DNA from: Davidsoniella eucalypti
Taxonomy: Eukaryota; Ascomycota; Sordariomycetes; Microascales; Ceratocystidaceae
Length of the DNA stretch: 64,000 bases
NCBI GenBank assembly: GCA_004009845.1
Contig: RMBW01000017.1
Span: forward strand, 186,001 to 250,000
Direction of reading: 5' to 3'
This document shows, piece after piece, positions 1-10,764 of this stretch; the first letter of the stretch is position 1, and each line of letters starts with the position of its first letter. Under the pieces are notes generated by a model. It saw nothing but the letters and a program-made list of their open reading frames with translations. It was not told the origin of the DNA and did not search any database. The position numbers were made by a program, and so were the translations under genes.

Positions 1-2
1 AT

Positions 3-798
3 AGACTTGTGCAGCAGGTCGCGCTCAGTGTAGCCCAGCTGAGCTGGCTCGTGAAGGCTATCCGGGCTCACGATCCGCGGGTACTTGGCCGAGAGCCAGC
101 GCTCCAGAGTACGGTAGGCAGTCGACTCGTAGCCCTCGTTGATGTACGACACCGACAGGCCCATAAGTGCCGTCAGGTTGTTCGGGTCCAGCTTGAGCGC
201 CTGTTCGTGCGCGCGGATGGCCGGCGTTTCCTTCTCATTCTGGGCCTGCGCGCTGCCCAGGTAAACCCAAGCCTGCACATGATTAGGGTTCTGCTGTACG
301 GCAGCCTCGAAGGCCAGCGCGGCTAGCGACAAATTGCCGCCCTCCTGCATGATCTTGACACCCTCGTCAAAGGCGTTGGACTTGCCGGCAAAGATGTTGT
401 CCTCCTCAAACATGTACTCTTCAACGATGGGATCGCCGACAGCGTAGTGGCTCCAGTCGCCGCCAAAGTTGGCAAAGTCGCCCTCCAAATCGTTCCAGTC
501 GTCGGTGGTCGTGGTGTTGGCATTTGCCTTAAGTTGTTCCGCAGCTGCCGCTTTCTCAGCCTGGATTCCGCGCCAGACGGCTTCAAAGTCGCCGTAGTTT
601 GTCTCGGATTCTTGGGTCATACCTTTATCTAGCTCTTCGAGTTCGCGCTCAGCCGCCAGCTCTTCCTCGCGACTCTTGGTGGCGTCCTGGGCCTGGCCCT
701 CGTGTAGGTCGATTTGCTTAAACATGTCTTCCCACTGCTGGTCATCGATAGCCTTACCCTTACCCTTGGCATCAACAGCTTGCTGGTCTACGGCGGTA

Positions 799-831
<33 letters not shown>

Positions 832-1539
832 ATCTGTGGCCCGTTCATCATCATAGGCGACATACCCATTCCCATGCCCATGTTCATGCCCATCGGCATA
901 CCCATTTGCATGTTCATCATCGGTGACGTCATCATGAACGGTTGCGCTTGCATCATCGGCCCGGGAGCCGAGACGGCCGGCATCTGGGGCGCTTGCGATG
1001 CGTTTGCCTGGCTGAAGGCGGCGAACTCAGCCGCACTGAAGCCTCCGCCGCTGACTTGTTGCATGCTAGGGTTTTGTTGCATCATCGACGGTGCCATAGC
1101 CATCGGGCCGGCAGCCGGGGCACCGACGAGGTGCATGTGATGAGGGTCGAGCTGGATCATGCCGTTGGGCATAGCAAGTTGTGGTGGCATACCGGGCTGC
1201 TGGTTCAGGAAGCCATTGACCATCTGTTTGTTTACCGCGGTGTTAGTCTATGGCCGTGACTCAAGACATGTGATCGAAGCTAGTCGCCACTGGCCTCTCT
1301 TCTACAGGCCCTCCTATTGACGAGGTCGCTTGACCAGAGGCATTCTTCACCGGCCTGACACTAAAGAAAGCAATACCTACCTCGTCCTGTTGAGGCACGC
1401 CGGCGCCGGCGCTTCGAAAGCCCTGAGCCGCCGCATTAGGACCACGGCTAGCCAGGCGGTCGTTCTGCAATGACGTGTCGCCCTGAACATGCTTCTGGAA
1501 CTGACTCAGTGGGTTGGCCGAAGCCGAGCACTCTGCCAT
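3..1539 (-). CDS. PEX5: PEX5 peroxisomal targeting signal receptor (partial, C-terminus beyond left edge)
   Basis: Cycling receptor that binds PTS1 cargo in the cytosol and carries it to the peroxisome import machinery. Exon 1 is 1539-1381 (53 codons). The intron 1380-1224 has a GTAGGT donor, an ACTAAC branch point and a CAG acceptor. Exon 2 runs from 1223 off the left edge in phase 0, giving 460 visible residues. The N-terminus MAECSASANPLSQFQKH is the fungal PEX5 signature, with the conserved cysteine (Cys4) that is ubiquitinated for recycling. A Met/Gln-rich stretch (about residues 140-185, ten Gln in a row) precedes WEDMF, a WxxxF-type PEX14/PEX13-binding motif. The first TPR units start near residue 342 (spacing of the FEAAVQQNP and HEQALKLDP segments). 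Roughly 180 residues, including the remaining TPRs that hold the PTS1 pocket, lie outside the window. Identity is very secure. Confidence 0.95.
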
Positions 1540-2606
1540 GGTGAATTATGAATATAAGTATGAAGATGGACGGGAATCGACGTCTCGGGAAGCAGACTAA
1601 GCTTGTCACTCGGCCGGCGGTATTTGCTGCAAAGCGAAGCGATCGAGCAATCCAGGGGACGGGGGATGATCGACTGCTGGCGGGAAAAGACTTGAGCCCA
1701 GTTGTAACTATTTGCCGATGAAACAGCCCGTGGTCGTCGATTTCGGCGAGATTAAGCGTCCTTAGGTTCTACGGGATCAAATCAGTAAATTCGGGGGTGG
1801 GATTGAGGTCTGGAGAACGGCTTCTGTACGGATAAAGCAGGCTGGTAAAAAGGAAAAGAAAAGGGTGGTATATATTGATAGGATAGTACCAAAAAAAAAG
1901 TCAACAAAAATATGGCAACCACAACAAAAAATGATAATCAGATACAGAAATAAAGATAAAAAACATATACGGTTCAGATGCAAAGTCGGAAATGCAGACT
2001 GGAGCTTTTTTTTAACCCGTCCTTGTTTACCAATTCACTTTATTTTATTTTAGGCCGCAACCAACTAAAAAGTTGGCTTCTTTTTCGCTCCTATTGCTCT
2101 TTTTGGAGGCGCTTAACTGCTGGGCCGACAGCCGATGCCGGACAGTTGTTGTCAGCTGCAGCAAGCCGAGGTTTAGATAGCAGAATCGCACTTGCATATT
2201 TCGCCATCAAAACCGCCCGACTCGTCCATATAGCATGGTGGCACTTGGATTTCTTCTACTGAACATTGTCTCTGGTCTAATTCCCCAGATCGTGCCCTTT
2301 TCTTCATGTATACATAATAAAGATAAACATGCACAGTTTTGAATCATCACACATCCTCTGAATCAAGAATCGTAATCCATGAATATCTATGCAATAGCAA
2401 AGAGAATCTTTTCGACAAAACAACAAAGAGAATTTGATAATATACACTAGGTTAGCCATTACCTGGCCAATCTCAGAAATAGAGAGATGGGAGACCGTTC
2501 CTCGGCTTTCTTCCTGTTTTTAATTTTTGTTCCTTAAAACCCTCCCATAAGTCATACTCTTACAACCAAAGCTCTCTTCAAAAGTCATCAGAGCGCTCAT
2601 GTTTCT
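1540..2606. other. Intergenic: PEX5 5' side and RRM gene 3' side
   Basis: About 1.07 kb between the PEX5 start and the stop of the next minus-strand gene. The first few hundred bases left of 1900 would hold the PEX5 promoter and leader. I see no further gene, RNA gene or repeat family here. Confidence 0.6.
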
Positions 2607-3714
2607 TTAAATCTTTTCCTCGTCAACAGCCTCGCCCATCTCCTCTCTCAACGACTCCACGTTGTTGCCGCTGAACGACTTCTTAGACCCTTGAGAAGCG
2701 AAGTTGATAATGACGGGTCTGCCATTCAGCTCAAGGCCCTTCAGGGTCTCAATAGCCTTGGTGGCCTCCTCATGGCTGCCGAACTGAACGTGAGCGTAAC
2801 CGCGGAGCATACCGCTACTCTCGTGGGTGGGAACACGCACATCGACGGTCTCACCGCAAGGTTGAAGAGCGGCCTGTAGGTCCTCATCCTTCAGGTCATA
2901 AGGCAGGTTACCAAGATAGATGGTGTCGGAGGCCTCGTGTTGACGCTCGAAAGAAACCTTGCGGGGCTGGTACTCCGAATCAGGCTCACGCACGAAGATA
3001 CGGCGCTTCTGGAAGTAGGTGTTGTTTAGAGCCTCAATGGCTTTGCCGACCGATGAAGCATCAACGTAGTGGATGTAGGCAAGGCTAGAGCGTGAAAAGT
3101 AATCGCAACAGGTTAGCAATTGTAAAGATGTCTTTGGAAAAAAATTTGTAGAAAGGAAAACTCACCCCTGCTTGGGGAACTTAATACGCTCAATCTCGCC
3201 GTAGTAACCGAAGACACGGAAGAGATCCTCCCAGCGAGTGTTGTAGGGAGCGGAGAAGACCATGGCAACTCTCTTCTGCTCACGGGCATCCTCAATCGAA
3301 GTAGCCGTCTTGGAGACGAAGTTGTTCAGGGGATCGACGGGGGGCAGGTCCTGGTTCTGTCTGAAGCCACCACCACCACCACCTCTGCGGTTGCCGGCAA
3401 AGTTGCTCTGGCGGTCATTGTCACGGTCACGGCCACGGTTGAAGTACTCATCACCAGCACGTAGAGCCGAAGACGAGAACATACGCGGCACAACGACCAC
3501 TGAAGCCTTGCGAGCAGCCCAGGCGGTAGAAACCGCGGGGCGAGCACGCTGGGCAAAAGTGCGAAGGGAGAACCTATACAGAAAAAGGAAAGGCCATTGG
3601 TTAGCAGTGTTTTTTTTCTCTTTTCATTTCATTCTCACATTTCAAAGGACGAGAGAATCAATATCAACCCATGGAATGGAAGAAAGTGATGATATTCGAA
3701 AGTTTTACTTACAT
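2607..3714 (-). CDS. Two-RRM RNA-binding protein with mitochondrial-type presequence; start codon split by an intron
   Basis: Predicted 295 aa. Exon 3 is 3084-2607 and exon 2 is 3573-3166. The intron 3165-3085 has GTGAGT and CTAG ends. Upstream, the intron 3712-3574 has a strong GTAAGT donor, a CTAAC branch point and a TATAG acceptor; joining its flanks makes AT|G TTC TCC, so the initiator codon itself is split (A and T at 3714-3713, G at 3573). All phases close and the length is a multiple of three. Residues 1-41 are basic, Ser/Ala-rich and free of acidic residues, ending RMFSSSALRAG, as in mitochondrial presequences. An Arg/Gly-rich segment follows (46-72). RRM1 is about residues 102-173 with degenerate RNP motifs. 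RRM2 is about 190-267 with RNP2 TIYLGNL and RNP1 RGYAHVQF. The RNA target is unknown; mitochondrial location is inferred. An alternative start is Met32 (at 3480 in exon 2). Confidence 0.82.
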
Positions 3715-5076
3715 TGTATGGACTTTTTCCGTTGGTGTAGGAAAAGAAAATCTATGAGGGTTGAGAAGAAAATTACTTCAGGACCATATTTTTCAAATAG
3801 ACCTGGTGAAAATAAAATCTTCGGCAGGATGGCCTATCAGGTGATAAGAGAGTTCGGTGGATTAACCCCAGATTAACCTCCAGATTTTTATTCTTGGAAC
3901 CCTAATGTCTCACTATTTCAGCCGAGGGTGGGTTGTTGATTCCGTTGTTTCAACATTATAGTGGAGTCCACAATGTTTTGTGATGGGAATTTGAATGTTA
4001 CAAGAACTTTGTTAACAGAAGAATAACAACGACCAATGTGACTGGACTAACTTGATTAAAACTCGAATTAAGACTACGTTTTGGTGATTAATGGAAATTC
4101 AAGTACGGACAACAACGTTCTATCAATTACAAATATTGTAGTTATACAACTACGAACATTTCTCTAACTAGATATAAATTGCAAATTGGAAACGCAAAAT
4201 CTAACATCAATGATTAACACTCAAATAGTTTCATATAATTCACATATACCAAAAAGAGACCATACGTAGACACAAAATGGTAGTAAACAAAGGGAAGAAG
4301 AAAGCTTTACCATTGACGAAATAAACATTTGCAACAGATTAGAAAACAAGAACCATATTCAGAGAAGAATAAGAAGAAAATAGAGCCTTTTGTCACTTCA
4401 TCTACAAGCATCGCGTGTTGATAATAGTAGAAACATATAATGATGAAAAAAGAGGAAATGGCCATCCAGATTGAATATGAATAAGAAATGTAACAAACGA
4501 AAAAGGAAAAATAAACCCAGGTGTTATTCCCATGAAATGTAAGCCAACCCACCCCCTGTCCGGAGGGAAACCTTGATAATAAGAAAACAAAAAAAAAATA
4601 GAATAAAAAGTAGGAGAGATAATAAGAAATGAGAAAAAAGTTGGCCTTGATTTTTTGCACCAAGGGACCATAGATGAGAGTATATAGAAGTTTGAGAAGG
4701 CAAAAGAAACGAAAACAAAGGTTTTTAGATGCCAAACTTGAACAAAGGAAATGCAGTAAGAGTATAAATATAAGTGAATGTGAGATGAGAGAATATATAC
4801 CAGATTCCAGGAGAATAATTTATGATCGTAGTAGTAGTAGATATAGTTACCAATTATCACAAGATAGACTGGTAATAAAAAAAGAAAAGGGTATACGTCA
4901 TTGGGTTAGGGATGATGTCACTACATTGCGACAAATGCAATGCTGATATCCGTGAGAGCTCGTCACGAGACGAAGGGACTATAAATAATAAACAAAATAG
5001 AGAAGAAGCATTATCTAGCTTATAGCATCATGATTTACAAGGCCACCTATGTGGCAGTAGAAGCGGCGCTTGTAGT
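3715..5076. other. Intergenic: RRM gene upstream region and bHLH gene 3' side
   Basis: About 1.36 kb, AT-rich. The portion next to 3715 must contain the promoter and leader of the RRM gene. The portion near 5076 is downstream of the bHLH gene. Open frames here are AT-rich and low in complexity (for example 4307-4860), with no recognisable domain; I do not call them genes. Confidence 0.6.
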
Positions 5077-6728
5077 TTAGTACGGGGGACGATGAGAATC
5101 GTACTGTACACCAGTCATAGAGTCTGGTGCACTTGGAGGTGGAAGCTGAGAGCTGATGGCTCTTAGTGGCGGTAGCTCTGGTCTCGACGCAGTGCCGTAC
5201 TCTGAGTTACTGTAGCGTGATGGCGGTCCCGTTGCTGACCCAGGGGCTGAAGGTGGTGGAATACTTGAAGGATGTCCTTGTACCGGTGGCGGTGCGGGGT
5301 GAGAGGGTGCCGAGCTTGCTGGACCGGATGAATTTCCGATGCCGTGCGAGTTGATCTTAGCACGAAGCTCGGCGTTTTCCATGCGCAGAACGTGGATTTC
5401 ATGGCGATGGTTTTCGATCTCGTTGACAGCGCCATTGTAATGGATGGTCATGTTTCGCATAGTATCGTTCAGACGCTTGATTTCCGTGATAGCTAGAGAT
5501 AATAATGTTAGAATATGGTAGTATAGAAATAGACGTATTTGAGCTTACCCTTTGTTAAGATTTCCCACTTGGAAGCCTTAGCACCACGTTCTTGGGGCAT
5601 CATCTCACGAAGCTGCTCGAACAACTCCTTCATTTCCGTTCTGCGCTTGCGCTCCGCAAGCTTGTGGCTTTGCCGTAGCTCGGGTGTACGACTGTAAGGT
5701 TGGCTTCCAGCAGGTCTGTTCTCGTCTTGCATATCCATGATCTTCTTGTGCTGAAGCGAATGGTGGTGAACCGGTAGGTATTCATTCGAGGTGCTCGATA
5801 AGCGGTGGCCGCCGTCGGTGCTTTGTCCATCCAGACGCATCTGGCCAGGCGGCAGCCGGGACTCTGAAGCGAACTGACTGCTGTTGATAGAATCGGCTAG
5901 GCTGCTACGGCGAGACTCGGTGTAACTGCCGGATTTCTCATCCTCGGGGAAAGCCCATGCCTGGCCTTTTGTGGGCTCGGCGGCCCTTGCTATCGTTCCT
6001 TGTGTCGGCCCAGTGATGGTGGGGGCGATTCTTGAAGCACGGTTGTCTAGCCGGAGATCGATGGGGGTTCGCTCGGCGGCAGGCTGGTAGCCATTGGACA
6101 TGCGATGAGGCAGCAGAGTTTCGTACTTTGGCCTTGGGATACGCTGTGATGCGGCGCTATTCTGAAGGTGAGACGCATACGGTGATGACGGTAGGGAGGC
6201 ACCATTGTTCAGGCGCATATCGGTAAAGCCCTGGCTCATGCGGCTATCGACGCTCTCGCGACGGTCGGCATCGTTTCCGGGATGGGATCCATGGGAGTCA
6301 TAGGGCGGGCGACTGTAGCGATGGGCATCTAGGCTGGTGGGCGCAGTCGGTGAAACTATGGAAGCCACGCTCATACTGGAAGTGGCTCCAGATGAAGGCG
6401 AGACCATGGACTGGGGCGCCAGATGGCTAGAAGTAGGCGACGGAGTAGCCTTGTCGTAGCCACCGTGGTGGTTGTAGTAATTCTGGGCGGCAAAGGAAGT
6501 TCCTGAGGTGTCTGGAGGAGGGGCAGTAACCGTCAGCCAACCCGTAGTGTTCGGACTCGGGGAAGACTGGGGAGATTCAATATCCATACGCTTACTAGAC
6601 GCCTCACTTGGAGTACCGTAGTAGGCGGAATCGTGGCGTTCGGAGACGCTGCTGTTAAGCATATCGCGCAAGCCTAGAGGGGCGTGGATGCCACTCGGTG
6701 GCTCGGCATGTGCCGCAGTGGAAGACAT
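5077..6728 (-). CDS. bHLH transcription factor, Esc1/GlcD-gamma-like (class B, E-box type)
   Basis: Predicted 531 aa. Exon 1 is 6728-5549 and exon 2 is 5492-5077. The 56 bp intron 5548-5493 (GTAAGC...CTAG) falls inside the helix-loop-helix; splicing joins WEILTK to AITEIKRLND, restoring helix 2. The basic region SHKLAERKRR (about residue 354 onward) carries His355, Glu359 and Arg363, the H-E-R triad that in class B bHLH proteins reads CACGTG-type E-boxes. A short coiled coil (HRHEIHVLRMENAELRAKI) follows helix 2. The remaining N-terminal 350 residues are Ser/Pro/Ala-rich and likely disordered activation or regulatory sequence. They begin with a conserved-looking motif, PLGLRDMLNSS. The C-terminal tail is Pro/Ser-rich. 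Target genes cannot be told from the sequence. The factor is divergent from the zinc-cluster gene across a very long upstream region. Confidence 0.9.
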
Positions 6729-9700
6729 CGTGGTTGGCTTGCAAACCGGTATTATAGAGTGTATATATATGTACGGGTTGATACGTCAAGCTAGAGGGGC
6801 TCTGGCTGTGACAGCGGCGAGACAACTACACTACACTGGTATCGTGAAAGGATAGCGGCAGAGGCTCGTTACGGTTGTGCTAGAATATGTGGTAGAAGCA
6901 GGCTGTTACGCGGGCAGAGTATCAAGAGAGGCCAGTAATATTACAGTTGTGTGATAGGGCAGACGGTGGTGGTCGTCACGAATCTGGGGACTTGGTCTGT
7001 TTTGTTTCAAGATAAGGAATTAGAAGCAACCAAAGAGGCTAGTCGCAATTGATAGCGAGAGAGGCCGTCTGGCGAGTCTCGAAACTCTCAAAGCAAGCGA
7101 AATCAAAGAGAAACGCTGTGAATTATAGACTGCAAACCGGCATAGAAAGAGTCGATCTTGAGACCGAGAAAAGCGTCGAGAAAAACAAGGTGAGATGAGT
7201 GAGATTTACGAGTCGGATTCGCAGAGTCAGTCAAGAGAAAAACAATCAGCAACATGCATGAACATTTATTCGTCAGAACAAGCAATGGCGCTTTAAACGG
7301 CGGGCTAGGAAAGAAAGACCGTATCGAGGTGTATGAAAACGTAGGGTCGAAGTAGTCGTTGCAGATATGCTGTAAAAAGGAAAAGAAAAGAAAAAAGATC
7401 TAGCGAGAGTGTCGGGTCGTGGAAGATGAAGCGACAGACAGAATCGCCATATATCAACAAGAAAACCAAAGCTTAAACAAAGAGAATGGATAGGAAGACG
7501 TAGCTGCAGAGTGAAGAAAATCAATGCAGCCTCGCAAATCTTCAGCAGCGGCAATTCTTGGAGATTCTGGTGGATATCAAATAGAAAGTCAAAGTAGGAA
7601 AAAGTCACGGAGGAGAAATCGAGGAAGGGAAGCGAAATACAAGATAGAAAATAGAAATAAAACAAAAAAGCCAAGGTAAATAATATTGGAATAAAAAAAT
7701 ACAAAATAATAAGACTCAAAGAGAAGGAGAACGAGGGAAAAATAAAGAACCAATACGCATAGTTTGATGCCCAAATCACAGGCCTCGACCCACTGGACTT
7801 GTGCCGGGTTCAGTGGTCATACCACTAGCGAAAAGACGGTATCAGCGGCCCCTAGTCAGTAGCCACTGGAGCTAATTGCACTAATCATGTTGCTCTGTTT
7901 TCTATTAGTTGCAGTAAAATGGGGGTGACACTTAGACTTTGGGGAACACATGGCGTTCCTAGTCGGAGGTGTGTGTCTATCAGATGGCGCACGCACACAG
8001 CAGCCCGCCCAATAGATAGGTTGATGGATGGATACTGGATGGACTGATGGATTTATCGGATTGGACTTGTCTTTGCTACGTCTAGAGGCCATCCTATAAA
8101 AGTGTCATCGGTTGACGTTGCTGGCTTAGGGTTTAGCCCAGGTTAAAGTTCACCTGTAAGCCTCTATGAGAACACCAGCCAGGCGGTTGAAATCTCATGA
8201 ATTGGAAAAAATGTGGTGGACGTAACATGAGCATATCATCGAGACACGAGGACTCATCATGAATACTGGTCAAAACAACAAAAGGGAGGCCGGAAGGAAG
8301 GAAGACTAACAGAAGCATGTTCCCAGCTTACATCATGGTCCAAGACAGGAAACCATCAACGCCCTCGTAGCCCAAGAGGGAACAAAAGCTGCAAGTGGCA
8401 TATGTGAATCGGTGGAATACATGTACAAATACAGACGTAGTTGTATACAGATATACACATATGTGGTATGCACAGTCTCTAAGACACACAGCCATGGAGT
8501 TGCTTACATACACATTACATACGGATATATGGTAAGGTGAAGCCCTCCCTCTAAAGGAAGGCAGGCAGACAGAAAGACAGGCAGGCATCAGAAGCAAGCA
8601 TACATGGACATATATGTACACCCACGCGGTATGAGGGGGAAGACGAGTCCTTGGCTCGTTCGTCCCTTTGAATGGCGCTGTATTGGACAGCCAGCGTTGT
8701 CATGTCTCGCTACTTTGGGCGATGCTCTGGCCAAGAAATGGAGCCCGAGAGACACTCAGTTAGGCTGTGGACAACGTTCTAGAGCTCTTTGCTGAAATTT
8801 GAACAAACGCTGCAAAACCAAGAACCCCAACTCAAGTCATGTAGGTGCATATATATAATGATAACTAATTTTCAGTTGACCATGATGAGAACAATCTGTG
8901 ATATAGCTACGACATGTCCTCGGACTGGTGCAATGCATGTGCATGTGCTCGAAGAATGACCAAAACCCAATAGAAGGGGTAAGCTAGCCGAGCAGATCAC
9001 TCCCATCACAGCCCGTCTCTTATTCTCTCGGGGGTAAGCCCCAATACAAGACAAGACCAAAGACAGAACGAGAACAGAATAGAACACAAGCAAGACCATT
9101 TGGTGAGGCCAGCTGGGGGGAATAAAGAGCTGGATAGCTGGGATTGGCACATTATGGGGGTTGGACTGGGATGCCGTTCCTCGCAGGCTGACCTGAACTG
9201 ACTTGTTGCTTGTCGAGTCGAACCTTGCCTTGTTACGACACTGTAACTTCAAGTACTAATACATAGAATATCTAGTTAGTCAACTCTGTTCATTTCGGTG
9301 ACATGAGATCGCGATCTTCCAGATAACACCAGAGACCAATAACTCTAAATTCACGGCCGCATATCTATGTTATAACTCGTAAAGAAAATACTGTACATTA
9401 CGCATGCAATATGACGGCAATCGAAATCCCAGTCGATTCGATTTATCGAACAACGGCACGAACGAAGGACGGATTTAACTAGAGCTTTGGGGGGAAGAAT
9501 AGAATAGCGTGCTTTAGATCTCACGCGCATATTGAGCCAAAAGGTCTAGTCAGGACTAACTAGCGTCACCAGAAGAACGATAAAATACACTAATAGACAC
9601 TTAAGAACAGACAGACAACAACCAACGACGCACATGGCCGGGCCTTGGCCATGCAGGCGACGCTTATGCCTTCGATGGTCGATGGGAGCATAAGCAGCAG

Positions 9701-9868
9701 GTTGAGAAGAGCATTTCTGTTACAGAAGATGAGATTGGCCGCTCAACGGCCTGGGCTTTCTTCAATCCTCGATTTTATCTTTTTTTTCCTTCTTTCTTCT
9801 CCATACATGTATGTATGTATTATGTAGTTTGAATCCAGATGGCTCTCGGATTGTTACTATTTCCTCGG

Positions 9869-9896
9869 TTTTTTTTTTTTTTTTTTTTTTTTTTTT
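9869..9896. repeat. T28 homopolymer
   Basis: Uninterrupted run of 28 T on the plus strand. I looked for flanking target-site duplications that would mark a retroelement tail and found none. Confidence 0.9.
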
Positions 9897-10731
9897 GCAT
9901 GCTGCGTGCTGGTATGTAATATTGGTTCTAGAGGACGCTGGCCCGCGCTGAGCGAGAAGTTGTCTGGCGTATCTCTTTCTTTCTGATAAACCGGGTAAGA
10001 AAAAAACAGGAAGATATAGTTGTATATATGTACATACATACATATCTGTACAGCTAATGTACATTACATATGTGTTATGTCAAATGCCCCCCATTTGCTC
10101 AGCTATGTGATCGTCATCGTCGTCAGATCAGGCGCGTGGCTTGGATGAATCACTACCAAGGATTTGAGATGTATGCAGGTTAGCAGAGCTGTGCGAGTGG
10201 GGGATGGCATAATTGTAACTTGTTTGTCTGTGATCTCCGCTCTATAGTTGTAGAGCTTGTGTTATTCTCTCGTTCGTTTGAAATATCCCCGAGCCGGGCC
10301 GTCTCCAGCGCACCGCATGTATTTATAAATGTATACTTCTCAAAGCACGAGGGAGACGGGTTTGCTTGTTTGCTTGTTTGCTTTGAGCACCACATACAAG
10401 AACGGCGGATGACTCAGGGAAGGGAGGATTTGGGGAGGGCTGCCAGAAAATTCATGGCAGTTCACCAGTCGTTCTTCGAGCAGCGCTTGTTTATTTATTT
10501 ACAATTATTTATTTTTCTCTCCTGCTGAGTTACAGGTACTTCAGTGGGTCTGCCTACGTCCTGCCTACGTTAGAAAACGGTACCTGGGTCTCCAAAAGGC
10601 GGGACCCTCTTCAGACGCAAAACGTGCTGACGCCACAAGTAGCCCCTCAATCTTTCGCACGTAGCGGCGGCACGCGGTCCCTGAGTTCCACTCACAGACT
10701 AAGTACAGAGTACCTGCCAACGCGGGTGGAC

Positions 10732-10733
<2 letters not shown>

Positions 10734-10760
<27 letters not shown>
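10734..10760. repeat. T27 homopolymer
   Basis: Uninterrupted run of 27 T. The bases after it (AATTC) match the start of the short retro-insertion family found elsewhere in the window, but the match stops after five bases, so I do not assign it to that family. Confidence 0.9.

Positions 10761-10764
<4 letters not shown>

Noticed and set aside
676..1140. Plus-strand frame of 154 codons, Cys/Met-rich
   Set aside because: Antisense of PEX5; composition is the mirror of the Gln/Met-rich coding strand.
7273..7779. Minus-strand frame of 168 codons with many hydrophobic residues
   Set aside because: Arises from an A/G-rich plus strand; Phe/Leu/Ser-only low complexity with no membrane-protein pattern or homologue.
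8872..9252. Minus-strand frame of 126 codons
   Set aside because: No domain, no splice partner, composition not coding-like; isolated in the gene-free interval.
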